A stretch of 64,000 nucleotides of DNA from CAIKMD01 sp035552195 (GTDB lineage: Bacteria > Pseudomonadota > Alphaproteobacteria > ATCC43930 > CGMCC-115725), in contig DASZLU010000084.1 in assembly GCA_035552195.1 (NCBI GenBank), positions 1 to 64,000 on the forward strand. Direction: 5' to 3'. The notes under the pieces are model-generated. The model saw only the letters and a program-made list of their open reading frames with translations, ran no database searches and was not told the DNA's origin. The position numbers and the translations under genes were made by a program. Positions 26,120 to 35,690 of the stretch are shown piece by piece. Every line of letters starts with the position of its first letter. Within the stretch, counting starts at the first letter, position 1.

Positions 26120-27049
26120 ATGATCAACCTGCACGATATTCGCTATTTACGGCTCGGCACCGCCGATCTCGAGTCATCGATCCGCTATCTGACCGACATC
26201 GTCGGCCTGCAGCTTTCGGCGCGCGAAGGCAAGACCGCCTATTTCCGCAGCGACAAAGTCGCCGTGCGCGGCGATGGGCGCGATTACTCGCTGTCCCTCT
26301 TCGAAGGCGATCCTGCCGATCAGACGATCGGCCTCGACCTGCTCGACCCCGGCGATCTCGACGCGGTCGGCAAGCTGCTCGAAGAGAACAAGCTGCCGGT
26401 CCGCTTCGGCACACGTGAGGAATGCGACGCCCGGCGCTGCAAGAGCTTCATCGCCTCGACCGATCCCAGCGGCAACAAGATCGAGATCGTCGCCCGCCCC
26501 TATCATACCGGCGAGCGCTATTTCCCCGGCCGCGACGCCGGGATCGAAGGCTTCAGCCATATCGGGCTCTTCACCAAGGACGCCAAGCGCGACACGAAAT
26601 TCTGGACCGGGCTGTGCAATGCGCGGATATCCGACTGGCTCGGCGACTCGCCCTTCCTGCGCATCGACACCGTGCATCATTCGATCGTGCTGTTCCCGTC
26701 GAACCGCACCGGCATCCATCACATCAACCACCAGGTCGAGGATTTGGACGATGTGATGAAGTCGTACTACTTCCTGAAGCAACGCCAGGTAAAGATCATC
26801 CACGGTCCGGGGCGACATCCGATCTCGACCGCGGTGATGGTCTATTTCGAGGGGCCGGACAAAGTTACCTACGAATATTCCTGCGGCGTGAAGCATGTCA
26901 TGCCCGACGAGGAAGCGACGTACCGGCCGCGACAGTTCTCGCTCGAGGCCTACAACGCCTGCATGTGGGGTTCGCGCGAATACGAGCTGCAAGAAGCCAC
27001 GCGCGAAGCCGCCACATCGGGACAATGGTCGGAACGCGTCGTCGTCTGA
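26120..27049 (+). CDS. Type I extradiol ring-cleavage dioxygenase (VOC superfamily)
   Basis: 309 residues, two VOC modules. The three Fe(II) ligands expected by comparison with BphC (H146, H210, E260) are visible as H147 (FSHIGLF), H201 (IHHINHQV) and E252 (YEYSCG). It should cleave a catechol-type ring next to the hydroxyl pair. Closest named relatives include 2,3-dihydroxybiphenyl and catechol 2,3-dioxygenases. It stands alone between a binding protein and an MFS carrier, so the substrate is open. Confidence 0.87.
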   Translation: MINLHDIRYLRLGTADLESSIRYLTDIVGLQLSAREGKTAYFRSDKVAVRGDGRDYSLSLFEGDPADQTIGLDLLDPGDLDAVGKLLEENKLPVRFGTREECDARRCKSFIASTDPSGNKIEIVARPYHTGERYFPGRDAGIEGFSHIGLFTKDAKRDTKFWTGLCNARISDWLGDSPFLRIDTVHHSIVLFPSNRTGIHHINHQVEDLDDVMKSYYFLKQRQVKIIHGPGRHPISTAVMVYFEGPDKVTYEYSCGVKHVMPDEEATYRPRQFSLEAYNACMWGSREYELQEATREAATSGQWSERVVV

Positions 27050-27126
27050 TCTCGAGACTGCCGCTCGCGACGCCACGCGCCGCGCGTCCGGGCGGATAGA
27101 AAAGCGGCGTGAAAGCTGGGGGAACC

Positions 27127-28392
27127 ATGGCCAGTACCACCATTGCGCCACGTGAAGGGCTGTTTGCCAATCGCTGGTGGATCGTTATCGCATCGTTGAT
27201 CGGCATGATCGTCGGACCGGGCACCGCGGTGATTTTCGTCACCAACGTGTTCGTCGTGCCGGTCACGACCGAGCTCGGCTGGACGCGCGGTATGTTCACG
27301 TCGGGCCTGCTGGCCACGACTTTCGCATCGCCGATCCTAACGCCGCTCTTCGGACGGCTGATGGATCGCTACGGCATCCACCGTATCTGCCTACCGGTGA
27401 CGATTCTATATGGCCTCTCGATCTGTAGCTTCGCGCTGCTAAAGCCGGACACGCTGTGGGCGATCTACATCATGTTCGCCTGCGCCGCGGGCTTTGGCGC
27501 CGCCGTCGGCCCGCTCGTTTATTCGAAATCGATCACGGCGTGGTTCGACAAGCAGCGCGGTCTCGCTCTTGGAATCGCGACCTGCGGCGTCGGGCTCGGC
27601 ACGTTCGTCCTTCCGGTGCTGGCGCAGCTCTGCATCGGCGCATTCGGCTGGCGACTCACCTATGTGATCCTCGGCGTGCTCACTTGGCTGATCGCCTTCT
27701 CGATGGTTGGGCTCTTTGTCCGCGAGCCCCCTGGCTATTTCGCGCGCATGCGCGCGGTGGCGCAAGCTGCCGAAGCCAGCGGACACCAGCCGCTCGGTCT
27801 GTCAGTGCGGGAAGCCATCACCGGAACTCGGCAATTCACGATCCTCTTCGTGATCTTCCTGCTCGAAGGCACCGCCAATAACGGCATCCTCAGCGCACAT
27901 TTCGTACCGATGTTGATCGATCGCGGCTATAAGCCCCTTGAAGCCGCCGCGTTGCTCGGCACATCGGGGTTCGCCGCGATGTTCGCGCGCGTCATTATCG
28001 GCTGGTGCCTCGATTTCGTGAACGGGCCAATCTTTTCCTCCATCGTCATGTTCCTGCCGGTGGTGGGTGTCGGCCTGCTCTGGAGTCATGCCGGCGCGCC
28101 GGCGCCATTCTTCGCCGCGATTTGCGTCGGCCTCGCGATCGGCGCAGAGGTCGACATGCTCGGCTTCTTCACCAGCCGCTATTTCGGCCGCCACGCGTTC
28201 GGCACGCTCTACGGGCTGATATTCGCCGCTTTCACCATCGGCATCGGCCTCGGACCAGCCATCCTGGGCTTCGGCTATGACGCCACGCATAGCTACGATC
28301 AGGTGTTGGGTATCTATTTCGGTCTCCTGATCCTCGCCGCGCTGCTGTTCCTGCCACTCGGCACCTACCGCTACCCGAAGGGCGCCGAATAG
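27127..28392 (+). CDS. MFS transporter (oxalate/formate-antiporter-like)
   Basis: 421 residues from the ATG at 27127, chosen over a GTG at 27109 because GGGGGAA lies just upstream of it. Twelve helices; FGRLMDRYGIHRI is the 2-3 loop motif and GPLVYSKSITAWFDKQRGLA the helix 4-5 region typical of the MCT/OFA branch. It likely moves a monocarboxylate. It ends in a strong stem-loop shared with the convergent amidohydrolase gene. Confidence 0.87.
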   Translation: MASTTIAPREGLFANRWWIVIASLIGMIVGPGTAVIFVTNVFVVPVTTELGWTRGMFTSGLLATTFASPILTPLFGRLMDRYGIHRICLPVTILYGLSICSFALLKPDTLWAIYIMFACAAGFGAAVGPLVYSKSITAWFDKQRGLALGIATCGVGLGTFVLPVLAQLCIGAFGWRLTYVILGVLTWLIAFSMVGLFVREPPGYFARMRAVAQAAEASGHQPLGLSVREAITGTRQFTILFVIFLLEGTANNGILSAHFVPMLIDRGYKPLEAAALLGTSGFAAMFARVIIGWCLDFVNGPIFSSIVMFLPVVGVGLLWSHAGAPAPFFAAICVGLAIGAEVDMLGFFTSRYFGRHAFGTLYGLIFAAFTIGIGLGPAILGFGYDATHSYDQVLGIYFGLLILAALLFLPLGTYRYPKGAE

Positions 28393-28402
28393 CGGAAAAC
28401 GA

Positions 28403-28432
28403 TTGCTGCGGCTCTTAGCTGAGCCGCAGCAA
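28403..28432. terminator. Bidirectional terminator, 12-bp perfect stem
   Basis: TTGCTGCGGCTC (28403-28414), a 6-base loop and GAGCCGCAGCAA (28421-28432) followed by TTT on the plus strand and preceded by A residues. It lies between two convergent genes and overlaps the last codons and stop of the minus-strand amidohydrolase. Confidence 0.8.
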
Positions 28433-29497
28433 TTTCGCCGCCGTGCCGCCAAGGATCGCGACCTTGTCGACATCGGTGAGGCCAGGCGTCGACAGCACGT
28501 GGCCGACCGGATCGGTCACCCAGGCAAAACCGTAATCGGTGCCGATCATGATGTGGCGCGGCCCGACCTCGACCGCGAGGTGGCGCAGGCCTTCGGGCGT
28601 GACCACCATCGAATCGATATAGAGCTGCTTCAGATATTCGCTCGGCCGCTTCTTCGGGCCGGGCCCCGTGCACGTCGCGCTCGTCACCCGGCAGCCGTGA
28701 TCGAGCCGCCCGGCATAAGATGGCAGGTAGCCGCCGGCATGCGCGCCGCAAATCCTAAGATTGGGGAATTTATCAAGAGTCCCTTCCATGATGAGATGGG
28801 ATAGCGCGATGGTCGTCTCCAGCGGATTGCCGATCACGTTGCCGAGTGCGCCATAGCCTTGGACGCGCTTGGCGATCCCGGTCGCCTGATCGCTGTCCTG
28901 CGGATGCATGAAGAGCGGCGCGTCGAGTTCCTCCGCCTTGGCCCAGAACGGATCGAATTTCGCATCCGACAGCTCGATGCCGGCGCCGCGTAGCCCTTGC
29001 TGCTTCATCGCCACGTCGAGCATTTCCGCCGCGAGATCGGGGAATTGCAGCGGCACGCAAGCGACGGCGACGAGCCGGTCGGGCTCCTCCTGGCAAAGCG
29101 CCATCAGCTTCTCGTTCTGCACCTCGCAAACCTTCCGGGCGAGATCGCGATCTGCCTGGTACCACCAGTCGTTGATGCTCATCGCCTCGACATCGATGTC
29201 TTGCGCATCCATGGTCGCGATACGGTTCTCCATTGTCGGATTGTTGCCCGCCACGGTGAGCTGCTGATTGGCGCGTTTCTTGAGCGGCGTGCCGGTCACC
29301 AGCGGCCGGACATCGGCGATCGCGGTATGGCAATGCACATCGACCGTGCGCACACGCTTGCCCCCGACCGTGACTTTGCGGCGGTGCCCGCCTTTCGCCG
29401 GCGGCGGCTTCGTTGCCTGGCCCCAAGCCCGTTGCCCGCTACTCCCAAAATGCGGACGCGCCGCCCGATAAGAAATCTTTGGGGCGGCGCGTCTCAC
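28415..29497 (-). CDS. Amidohydrolase-2 family protein
   Basis: Up to 360 residues from a GTG at 29497; the first 40 residues are unlike the family, so the true start may be later, but it must precede the HxH of VDVHCH. Further ligands: MHPQD, GAHAGGYLPSYAGR and IGTDYGF. This is the ACMSD / 2-hydroxymuconate or OHCU-like decarboxylase group, which decarboxylates or hydrolyses ring-cleavage products. It is not a close copy of 538-1488. The esterase-like gene upstream (29513) is separated by 15 bases and probably co-transcribed. Confidence 0.85.
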   Translation of the reverse strand: MRRAAPKISYRAARPHFGSSGQRAWGQATKPPPAKGGHRRKVTVGGKRVRTVDVHCHTAIADVRPLVTGTPLKKRANQQLTVAGNNPTMENRIATMDAQDIDVEAMSINDWWYQADRDLARKVCEVQNEKLMALCQEEPDRLVAVACVPLQFPDLAAEMLDVAMKQQGLRGAGIELSDAKFDPFWAKAEELDAPLFMHPQDSDQATGIAKRVQGYGALGNVIGNPLETTIALSHLIMEGTLDKFPNLRICGAHAGGYLPSYAGRLDHGCRVTSATCTGPGPKKRPSEYLKQLYIDSMVVTPEGLRHLAVEVGPRHIMIGTDYGFAWVTDPVGHVLSTPGLTDVDKVAILGGTAAKLLRLS

Positions 29498-29512
29498 GAA
29501 CTCACATCGTTC

Positions 29513-30607
29513 TTATTTTTTTGGCACGCCGAGTTGCTCGGCCATCCAATCGGCGCATTGGTTCTTCCAAAGCTGACCGCGATTGTGGCCGACGTGAATA
29601 CCGCCTTCGAGAGCGACGAACACGACGGGACCCTGCACCTCCTTCGAGACGCGCTCGGCATCGGTCCATTTGGTGATGTGATCCGCCTTGCCGCAGATGA
29701 TGAATATCGGGCAGGTGACCCGCGAAGCAATGCCTTCCATATTGAATGGCCGCGTCTTCTCGCGCGCCTCTTCGACCGTCTTCGAATGGGTACGCAGGAC
29801 ATAGGCGTTCTTCAACGTCGCCGGCCGCTGGTCGAAATTGTCGATAACCGAGTACGCGCCGCTATTGGCGATCGCCGCCTTCACGCGCTTCTCGAACGCG
29901 GCGGCACGGGGCGCGTAATAGCCGCCCATCGACGCGCCCGAAATGCCGATGCGCGAAGCATCGAGATCGATGCGTTTCTCGACAAAGTCGATCACCGCGC
30001 CGACCGGCTCTTCGAATTTATGCGTGACCGGCCAGTCATATTCCGCTTCGCCCTGGCCCGGCCCATCGAACGACAAGGTCGCGATGCCGCGCGCGAGGAA
30101 CAATTCCTCGTACACCTTCTGCTCTTCCTTGGTCGAATCCATGCCCGAGATGATCAGGATCACCGCCTGTTTGCCGACGGCCCCCACAGGCTTGCGCAGA
30201 TAGCCGTAGAGATGCTTTCCCTCATAGGGGATCGCGACGCGTTCGCCCGACGGCGCGAAATGCGGCAGGGCTAGCGTGTAGCATTCGACGGCTTTCATAT
30301 GTGCCGTCTTCATCTGATCCGGCTTATGGGTGAAATAGAATTTCGCGAAATGATATTCGATCGCGGCGGTGAAGAGATGCGACGCGGCCGACGCGTTCTG
30401 ATTTTCGAGGAGCGCGGCGCGGCCGAATTTCTCGTGCGTCGCGGCGCGCTCGCTCCAGGCGGCGCACCAATCGTCGTAATTGTCGATTGAATAGGCGACT
30501 TCCTGGAAATCACTCAACGGCACGCCGGCAGCCACCATCCGCCCGACCCAGCCCGTTCGCGCCGCCTTGATCGTCGCATCGGGTTCGCGTGTGGAAGCGT
30601 CTGCCAT
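29513..30607 (-). CDS. Alpha/beta hydrolase, DUF1100/dihydropseudooxynicotine-hydrolase-like
   Basis: 364 residues, with an N-terminal helical cap (about 1-130) before the hydrolase core. ISGMDSTKE and SFDGPGQGEAE precede the nucleophile elbow GISGASMGGYYAPR; FIICGKADHIT gives the acid region and GGIHVGHN the His. This arrangement is shared with 2,6-dihydropseudooxynicotine hydrolase and FrsA-like proteins, which cut C-C or ester bonds. The ATG has GGGAGG five bases upstream. Likely works with the downstream amidohydrolase. Confidence 0.85.
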   Translation of the reverse strand: MADASTREPDATIKAARTGWVGRMVAAGVPLSDFQEVAYSIDNYDDWCAAWSERAATHEKFGRAALLENQNASAASHLFTAAIEYHFAKFYFTHKPDQMKTAHMKAVECYTLALPHFAPSGERVAIPYEGKHLYGYLRKPVGAVGKQAVILIISGMDSTKEEQKVYEELFLARGIATLSFDGPGQGEAEYDWPVTHKFEEPVGAVIDFVEKRIDLDASRIGISGASMGGYYAPRAAAFEKRVKAAIANSGAYSVIDNFDQRPATLKNAYVLRTHSKTVEEAREKTRPFNMEGIASRVTCPIFIICGKADHITKWTDAERVSKEVQGPVVFVALEGGIHVGHNRGQLWKNQCADWMAEQLGVPKK

Positions 30608-30763
30608 CTCGTCCTCCCTTTTGGCACTTGGCCCTTTGGCGGGTGCCGTTTACGGATCACCTTTGCCCATCATGACATGCGATGCGCAGCGCCGGAAGCC
30701 TCCCTCAGCGAGCGCGCGGCACCGTCTTTGCATGTATTCTCGACGGTCGAGGGAGACGATGCC

Positions 30764-32326
30764 ATGACCGGAACACGTCGCGATTTTCTGCGCCGGGTCG
30801 GCGCTTTGGGTGGATTCCGCGCCACTTACTTGACGATGCAGGCGATGGGACTGCTCAGCGCCGGTGCAAAAACCGCGTCGGCCGCGCCCGGCTTGCAGCC
30901 CGGCCATCACACGCGCGTCGTGATCCTCGGCGCCGGTCTCGCCGGGCTGTCGGCCGCCTACGAGTTGCGAAAGGCGGGCTACGACTGCACCATCCTCGAA
31001 GCGCGCAGCCGCGTCGGCGGACGCAATTGGACGATCCGGCGCGACACCGTTATCGGCATGACCGACGGCACGCATCAGCGCTGCGCGTTCGACGAAGGCC
31101 AATACTGGAACGCCGGCCCGGCCCGCATCCCGAGCCACCATCAAGCGCTGCTCGGCTATTGCCGCGAGCTCGGCGTCGCGCTGGAAGTCGAGGTCAACAC
31201 CAGCCGCGGCGAAATGCTGCTCAATTCGGCGGCGAATGACGGCAAGCCGGTCGAACTGCGCCGCGCCGTCAACGACAGCCGCGGCGAGATTTCGGAGCTG
31301 CTGGCGAAGGCGGTCAACCGCGGCGCGCTCGACCAAGAGCTCACGGCGCATGACAAAGAGCGGATGCTCGCGTTCCTGCGCCAGTACGGCGATCTCGATG
31401 TCGACCTGCTCTACAAAGGCTCGTCGCGCGCCGGCTATACGACCTTGCCCGGCGCGGCCGATCAGTCCGGCACGATCCGCCCGCCGCTGCCGCTCGATCG
31501 CTTGCTCGACGAGGATATGTGGTCGGGCATGCTGTTCGAAGACGCGTTCGATTTCCAAGCGACGATGTTCCAGCCAGTCGGCGGCATGGATCACATCCCA
31601 GCGGCGTTCGCCAAGCAGCTTGGCGCCGTCGTCCGGCTCGGCTGCGAAGTGACCGCCATCCGCCGCACGGACAATGGCGTGCGGGTGAATTTCTGGAACA
31701 CCGCCGCGCGTCGCCGCGAAGCCATCGCGGCCGATTACTGTCTCGTCACCATCCCGCTGAAGGTGCTGAAAGCGATCGAAGCGGATTTCTCGCCCGACTA
31801 TGCCGCAGCGATCGGGAGCGTCGATTACGGCAATGCGGTGAAGATCGCCTGGCAAGCGCCGCGCTTCTGGGAAGCCGAAAACCACATCTATGGCGGCATT
31901 TCCTGGGTCAAAGCCCCGACCGCGCTGGTGTGGTATCCGAGCGACCACTTCTTCTCAAGCAAAGCGATCCTGCTCGGCGCCTATTCGACGGCGCGCGACG
32001 ATGTCGACGCGCTCGCCGCCATGCCGCTCGCCGAGCAATTCGCCTTATCGCGCGCGGCGATCGAAGGGCTTCATCCCGGCCACGGTAAAGACCTGTCGGC
32101 GCCGATGGCCATCGCCTGGTCGAACGTGCCCTATACATACGGCATCGCCGCGCGCTGGCCGAGCGATAACGATCCGCGCTACGCCTTGCTCAACACACCG
32201 GACGGTCCGTTTTATTTCGCCGGCGAGCATCTCAGCCATGTCGGCGCCTGGCAGGAAGGCGCTATTCTCTCGGCCTGGCGCGCGATCGGGCTGCTCGATC
32301 GGCATCGCCGCGCCAAGACGGCATAG
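30764..32326 (+). CDS. Tat-exported flavin monoamine/amino-acid oxidase
   Basis: 520 residues from the ATG at 30764 (GGGAG upstream). The leader TRRDFLRRVGALGG is a twin-arginine signal, so the enzyme would be folded with FAD in the cytosol and then exported. RVVILGAGLAGLSAAYEL is the FAD dinucleotide motif, and EARSRVGGRNWT the GG motif. The C-terminal FAGEHLSHVGAWQEGA closes the FAD site as in L-amino-acid and monoamine oxidases. It oxidises an amine or amino acid, probably passing electrons to oxygen or a quinone. A small conserved-looking gene follows 14 bases downstream. Confidence 0.9.
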   Translation: MTGTRRDFLRRVGALGGFRATYLTMQAMGLLSAGAKTASAAPGLQPGHHTRVVILGAGLAGLSAAYELRKAGYDCTILEARSRVGGRNWTIRRDTVIGMTDGTHQRCAFDEGQYWNAGPARIPSHHQALLGYCRELGVALEVEVNTSRGEMLLNSAANDGKPVELRRAVNDSRGEISELLAKAVNRGALDQELTAHDKERMLAFLRQYGDLDVDLLYKGSSRAGYTTLPGAADQSGTIRPPLPLDRLLDEDMWSGMLFEDAFDFQATMFQPVGGMDHIPAAFAKQLGAVVRLGCEVTAIRRTDNGVRVNFWNTAARRREAIAADYCLVTIPLKVLKAIEADFSPDYAAAIGSVDYGNAVKIAWQAPRFWEAENHIYGGISWVKAPTALVWYPSDHFFSSKAILLGAYSTARDDVDALAAMPLAEQFALSRAAIEGLHPGHGKDLSAPMAIAWSNVPYTYGIAARWPSDNDPRYALLNTPDGPFYFAGEHLSHVGAWQEGAILSAWRAIGLLDRHRRAKTA

Positions 32327-32339
32327 AGCGGGGGAATAT

Positions 32340-32654
32340 ATGGCGGCCAAGAAAGCGAAATCCCCGACAGCCAAGATCGCGGAGCCGCGGACGTTCGCGC
32401 TGCACTGGGGGACCGGCATCATCGAGGAGGAAGCGCAGATCGGCGCGACCTATCACAATCCGACAATCCAGCTCTTGACCTTCACCGACGGCGCGGCAAA
32501 GGGGACGCATGAGATCCGTTTCTGCCATTACAATCACCGCGGCATGTTCCAACGCTCGCCGCTGATCGTCGACGAGAAAGACCTGCCCGCCCTGCGCAAA
32601 GCGCTCGACGCGACGCCGAAGCTGAAAAAGCTGTTGAAGAAGCTGGTGGACTAA
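32340..32654 (+). CDS. Hypothetical protein of 104 residues
   Basis: The ATG at 32340 follows GGGGGAATAT. The body begins with a Lys-rich segment and continues with LHWGTGIIEEEAQIGATYHN and a basic helix at the end (LKKLLKKLVD). No signal peptide, no membrane helix and no known domain. It is probably translated with the amine oxidase 14 bases upstream. I do not recognise the family. Confidence 0.7.
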   Translation: MAAKKAKSPTAKIAEPRTFALHWGTGIIEEEAQIGATYHNPTIQLLTFTDGAAKGTHEIRFCHYNHRGMFQRSPLIVDEKDLPALRKALDATPKLKKLLKKLVD

Positions 32655-33193
32655 ACCGGCTGCAGCTTCCGGTGCGGCGCGGCGGGCAGCTCGATCGCAA
32701 TCGTATCGCCGGGACGTACCGTTCCGCTCTCGATCACCACCGCCATCACGCCGGCTTTGCGGATGAGATTGCCGTCGGCGTCCTTGTCCAAGGTCGCCGC
32801 CATCAGGCCTTCGCGCAGCTTATTAAGTTGATGGCAGGGATTGCGCAGCCCCGTCACTTCGATGATCGCGGCATCGCCCAAATGCAGGCGCGTACCGGTC
32901 GGCAGGCCGAGCAGATCGAGCCCGCGTGTCGTGACGTTCTCACCCATTTCGCCATGTGCCATATCGAAGCCGGCGCCACGCAATTCATCGTGCAGCTCCG
33001 AGTGGATGAGGTGGACCTGACGCAGATTCGGCCGGGTCGGATCGCGCCGCATGGGATAGAGGTGCTGGACAGTCGTGCCGAGATGCGCGTCGCCCTCGAC
33101 GCCCAAACCAGCCAGAAGCTTGATGGTGTCTTGCGCCGGCTTGCGCATCGAATGCGTCCCGCTGCAACTCACCGCGACCACGCTAGCCGTCAC
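32651..33193 (-). CDS. MOSC domain protein
   Basis: 180 residues, GTG start. The conserved Cys of MOSC domains is in GLRNPCHQLN, with GLGVEGDAHLG and GENVTT earlier. MOSC proteins (molybdenum cofactor sulfurase C-terminal type) bind a sulfur or molybdenum-cofactor derivative and take part in metal-sulfur chemistry or detoxification by molybdoenzymes. It converges on the hypothetical gene, overlapping it by 4 bases, and is separate from the liv operon upstream. Confidence 0.88.
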   Translation of the reverse strand: MTASVVAVSCSGTHSMRKPAQDTIKLLAGLGVEGDAHLGTTVQHLYPMRRDPTRPNLRQVHLIHSELHDELRGAGFDMAHGEMGENVTTRGLDLLGLPTGTRLHLGDAAIIEVTGLRNPCHQLNKLREGLMAATLDKDADGNLIRKAGVMAVVIESGTVRPGDTIAIELPAAPHRKLQPV

Positions 33194-33223
33194 GATAGGC
33201 GCTCCTGCGTTGGCTCGAGCTGA

Positions 33224-33931
33224 TTATAGACCGAGATAGGCTTCCTTGATACGCGATTGCGCCAGCAACTCTTCCGGCAGGCCGGTCGCGACGATGCGGC
33301 CTTCTTCCAGCACATAGGCGCGGTCGGCGATCTCCATCGCCTGGCCGACATTCTGCTCGACCAGCAGGATCGCGACGCCTTCCGATTGGATGAGCTCGAT
33401 GGCGCGGAACATCTCGCCGACGATCGCCGGCGCGAGACCGAGCGACGGCTCGTCCAGCAAGAGCAAGCGCGGCGCCGCCATCAGCGCGCGGCCGATCGCC
33501 ACCATCTGCTGCTGCCCGCCCGAAAGCGTGCCCGACAGCTGCTGCCGCTTCTCGCGCAGCACCGGAAAGAGACCGTAGACGCGGTCGAGGCTGCGGGCGC
33601 GATCCTTGCGTGCTTCGGGCCGGTAGCAGCCGATCTCGAGATTTTCCTCGACCGTCATGCCGGCAAAGAGCCGCCGGCCTTCCGGCACCAGAGCGACGCC
33701 GTGCCGGCACACCAGGTGCGGCGCGACTTTACCGAGATCGACATTGCCGAGCCGCAACGTGCCGCGCTCGGGCTTCAGCAAGCCGGCGATGGTGTTGATG
33801 AGGGTCGATTTGCCCGCGCCGTTCGGGCCGATCACCGAAACGATTTCGCGCTCTCCGACCGTCAGCGCAATGTCCCAGATTGCGGGCGCGCCGCCGTAAC
33901 CCACCGTGAGGTCTTTGATCTCAAGTAGCAT
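33224..33931 (-). CDS. livF: Branched-chain-type ABC transporter ATPase (LivF)
   Basis: 235 residues. Walker A GPNGAGKST, signature LSGGQQQMVAIGRALM, Walker B LLLLDEPSLGL and LVEQNVGQAM after it are the LivF pattern. It energises the membrane complex formed with the fused LivM-LivG and LivH. Its start overlaps the stop of the fused gene by 11 bases. The system probably imports an amino acid, amide or aromatic acid. Confidence 0.93.
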   Translation of the reverse strand: MLLEIKDLTVGYGGAPAIWDIALTVGEREIVSVIGPNGAGKSTLINTIAGLLKPERGTLRLGNVDLGKVAPHLVCRHGVALVPEGRRLFAGMTVEENLEIGCYRPEARKDRARSLDRVYGLFPVLREKRQQLSGTLSGGQQQMVAIGRALMAAPRLLLLDEPSLGLAPAIVGEMFRAIELIQSEGVAILLVEQNVGQAMEIADRAYVLEEGRIVATGLPEELLAQSRIKEAYLGL

Positions 33932-35690
33932 GGGCTTTGCCGAGATAGACGCTGACGACTTCGCTGTCGTTCATCACCGCTTTCGGATCGCCCAGGGCGA
34001 TGAGCGCGCCGCCATTCAACACCGCGATGCGATCCGACAGCTGGTTCACCGCGCGCATCAGGTGCTCGACAAAGATGATCGTCGTGCCGCGATCGCGAAT
34101 GTCGCGAACGAGGTCCAGCGCCTCGTCGACCTCGGTGTTGTTGAGGCCGGACAGCACTTCGTCGAGCAGCAATACGCGCGGCCGCGCCGCAAGCCCGCGT
34201 GCCAGCTCCAGAAATTTGCGCTCGTGCAGATTGAGCGCCGGCGGATAGTCGAAGGCTTTGCGCGCGAGGCCGGTATAGCCGAGCCAATGCGCCGCCATGC
34301 GCCGCGCCTCGTCCTCGCCATGGCCGTCGCCGAAGCTCGCGGCGAGCGCGACGTTGTCGAGCACGGTGAGGCGATTGAACGGCCGCGGTATCTGATAGGA
34401 GCGCGCGATGCCGAGCCGCGCGACGCGATGCGCCGGCAATTGCCCGATGGCGGTGCCGGCGAAATCAATGCTGCCGCGATCCAAGCGGAAATGGCCGGTG
34501 ATCACGTTGATCAGCGTCGACTTGCCCGAGCCATTGGGGCCGACAAGGCCGAGAATCTCGCCTTGGCGCACATCGAGGGTCACGCCTTTGAGCGCCTGGA
34601 CGCCGCCGAATGTCTTCACGACGTCGGTACATTGGAGGACAACGGCATGCTGCGCCGCCAAGGCCGCCTCGCCCGCACGCGGCGCCGGGATCAACGGCTC
34701 GGGCAGCGTCGGCACCGGCACGAGGCTGCGCGGCGCGGTCTTGCGCCAGAGTCGCCCGAGGGCAGGCATCACGCCATCGGGCAGCAGCAGCACGACGAGG
34801 ATCAGGCCGAGCGCGACGCCGCCGCGCGCCAAGGCCGCCTCGGGTCCCGCCGGAAAGCCGTAGAGCGCGACGGTGACGATGATCGCGCCGAGCGCCGGAC
34901 CGATCCAATGGCGCGAGCCGCCGAAGATGCTCATCACCACCGGGTACATGATGGTGGTGATCTCGAAGGTCTCGCCGACCGTGACGTAGCTGACATTGAT
35001 CGAATAGACGCTGCCGACGGCGCCGGCGATACCCGAAGCCAGTGCGATCGCGCCGAGCTTGTAGCGAAAGGTCGGCACGCCTTTGACTTCGGCAACGTCC
35101 TCGTCGTCATGGATGGCGAAGAGCCCCAACCCCATGCGCGAGCGATAGACGCCATAGGCGATGATCAGCGTCATCAGGCACAGCACCAGGCCGAGCGCGT
35201 AGATCGTCGCCGTCTGCGAGCCGAAGAGCTCGGGCATCGAGACGCTGATGAGATAGACGCCGGAGCCGCCGTCGATCGGCGTGTTGGAGATGATCGCCGC
35301 GACGACAAAGGTGACCGAGATGGTGATCAGCGCGAAGAGCTCGCCGCGCAGCCGCTGCAGACGGAAGACGAGCCAGCCGATCCCGGTGCCGAGCGCCGCG
35401 GCGATCAAGCCCGCGGCGGGGATCGTCCAGAGGAACGGCCAGTCGAATTTCGTCGCCAGCGTTGCGGCGGTGTAGACGCCGGTGCCGAAGAAAGCGGCGT
35501 GGCCGAAGCTCCAATAACCGGCGAAACCGCTGAGGATCGTCCAGCTCGTCGCCATCGATATCCAGAAAAAGACGAGGTAGAGGAAAGCGATGTAGTACGC
35601 GGCGACGCTGGTCGCCGGAATGATGAGCATGATCGCGGCCAGGACGACCAGTCCGGCGACAACGCGGATGCGATCGCGAGTCAGATCCAT
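33921..35690 (-). CDS. Fused branched-chain-type ABC permease and ATPase (LivM-LivG)
   Basis: 589 residues from the ATG at 35690, which overlaps the end of livH by 10 bases. The first 330 residues are a LivM permease with about ten helices (FAGYWSFGHAAFFGTGVYTA is typical). After a short Pro/Ala linker the rest is a LivG ATPase: GPNGSGKST near 385, LELARGLAARPRVLLLDEV near 505. The fusion is seen in some alphaproteobacterial Liv systems and replaces two separate genes. LivM and LivG must then be made in equal amounts. Confidence 0.92.
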   Translation of the reverse strand: MDLTRDRIRVVAGLVVLAAIMLIIPATSVAAYYIAFLYLVFFWISMATSWTILSGFAGYWSFGHAAFFGTGVYTAATLATKFDWPFLWTIPAAGLIAAALGTGIGWLVFRLQRLRGELFALITISVTFVVAAIISNTPIDGGSGVYLISVSMPELFGSQTATIYALGLVLCLMTLIIAYGVYRSRMGLGLFAIHDDEDVAEVKGVPTFRYKLGAIALASGIAGAVGSVYSINVSYVTVGETFEITTIMYPVVMSIFGGSRHWIGPALGAIIVTVALYGFPAGPEAALARGGVALGLILVVLLLPDGVMPALGRLWRKTAPRSLVPVPTLPEPLIPAPRAGEAALAAQHAVVLQCTDVVKTFGGVQALKGVTLDVRQGEILGLVGPNGSGKSTLINVITGHFRLDRGSIDFAGTAIGQLPAHRVARLGIARSYQIPRPFNRLTVLDNVALAASFGDGHGEDEARRMAAHWLGYTGLARKAFDYPPALNLHERKFLELARGLAARPRVLLLDEVLSGLNNTEVDEALDLVRDIRDRGTTIIFVEHLMRAVNQLSDRIAVLNGGALIALGDPKAVMNDSEVVSVYLGKAHAT

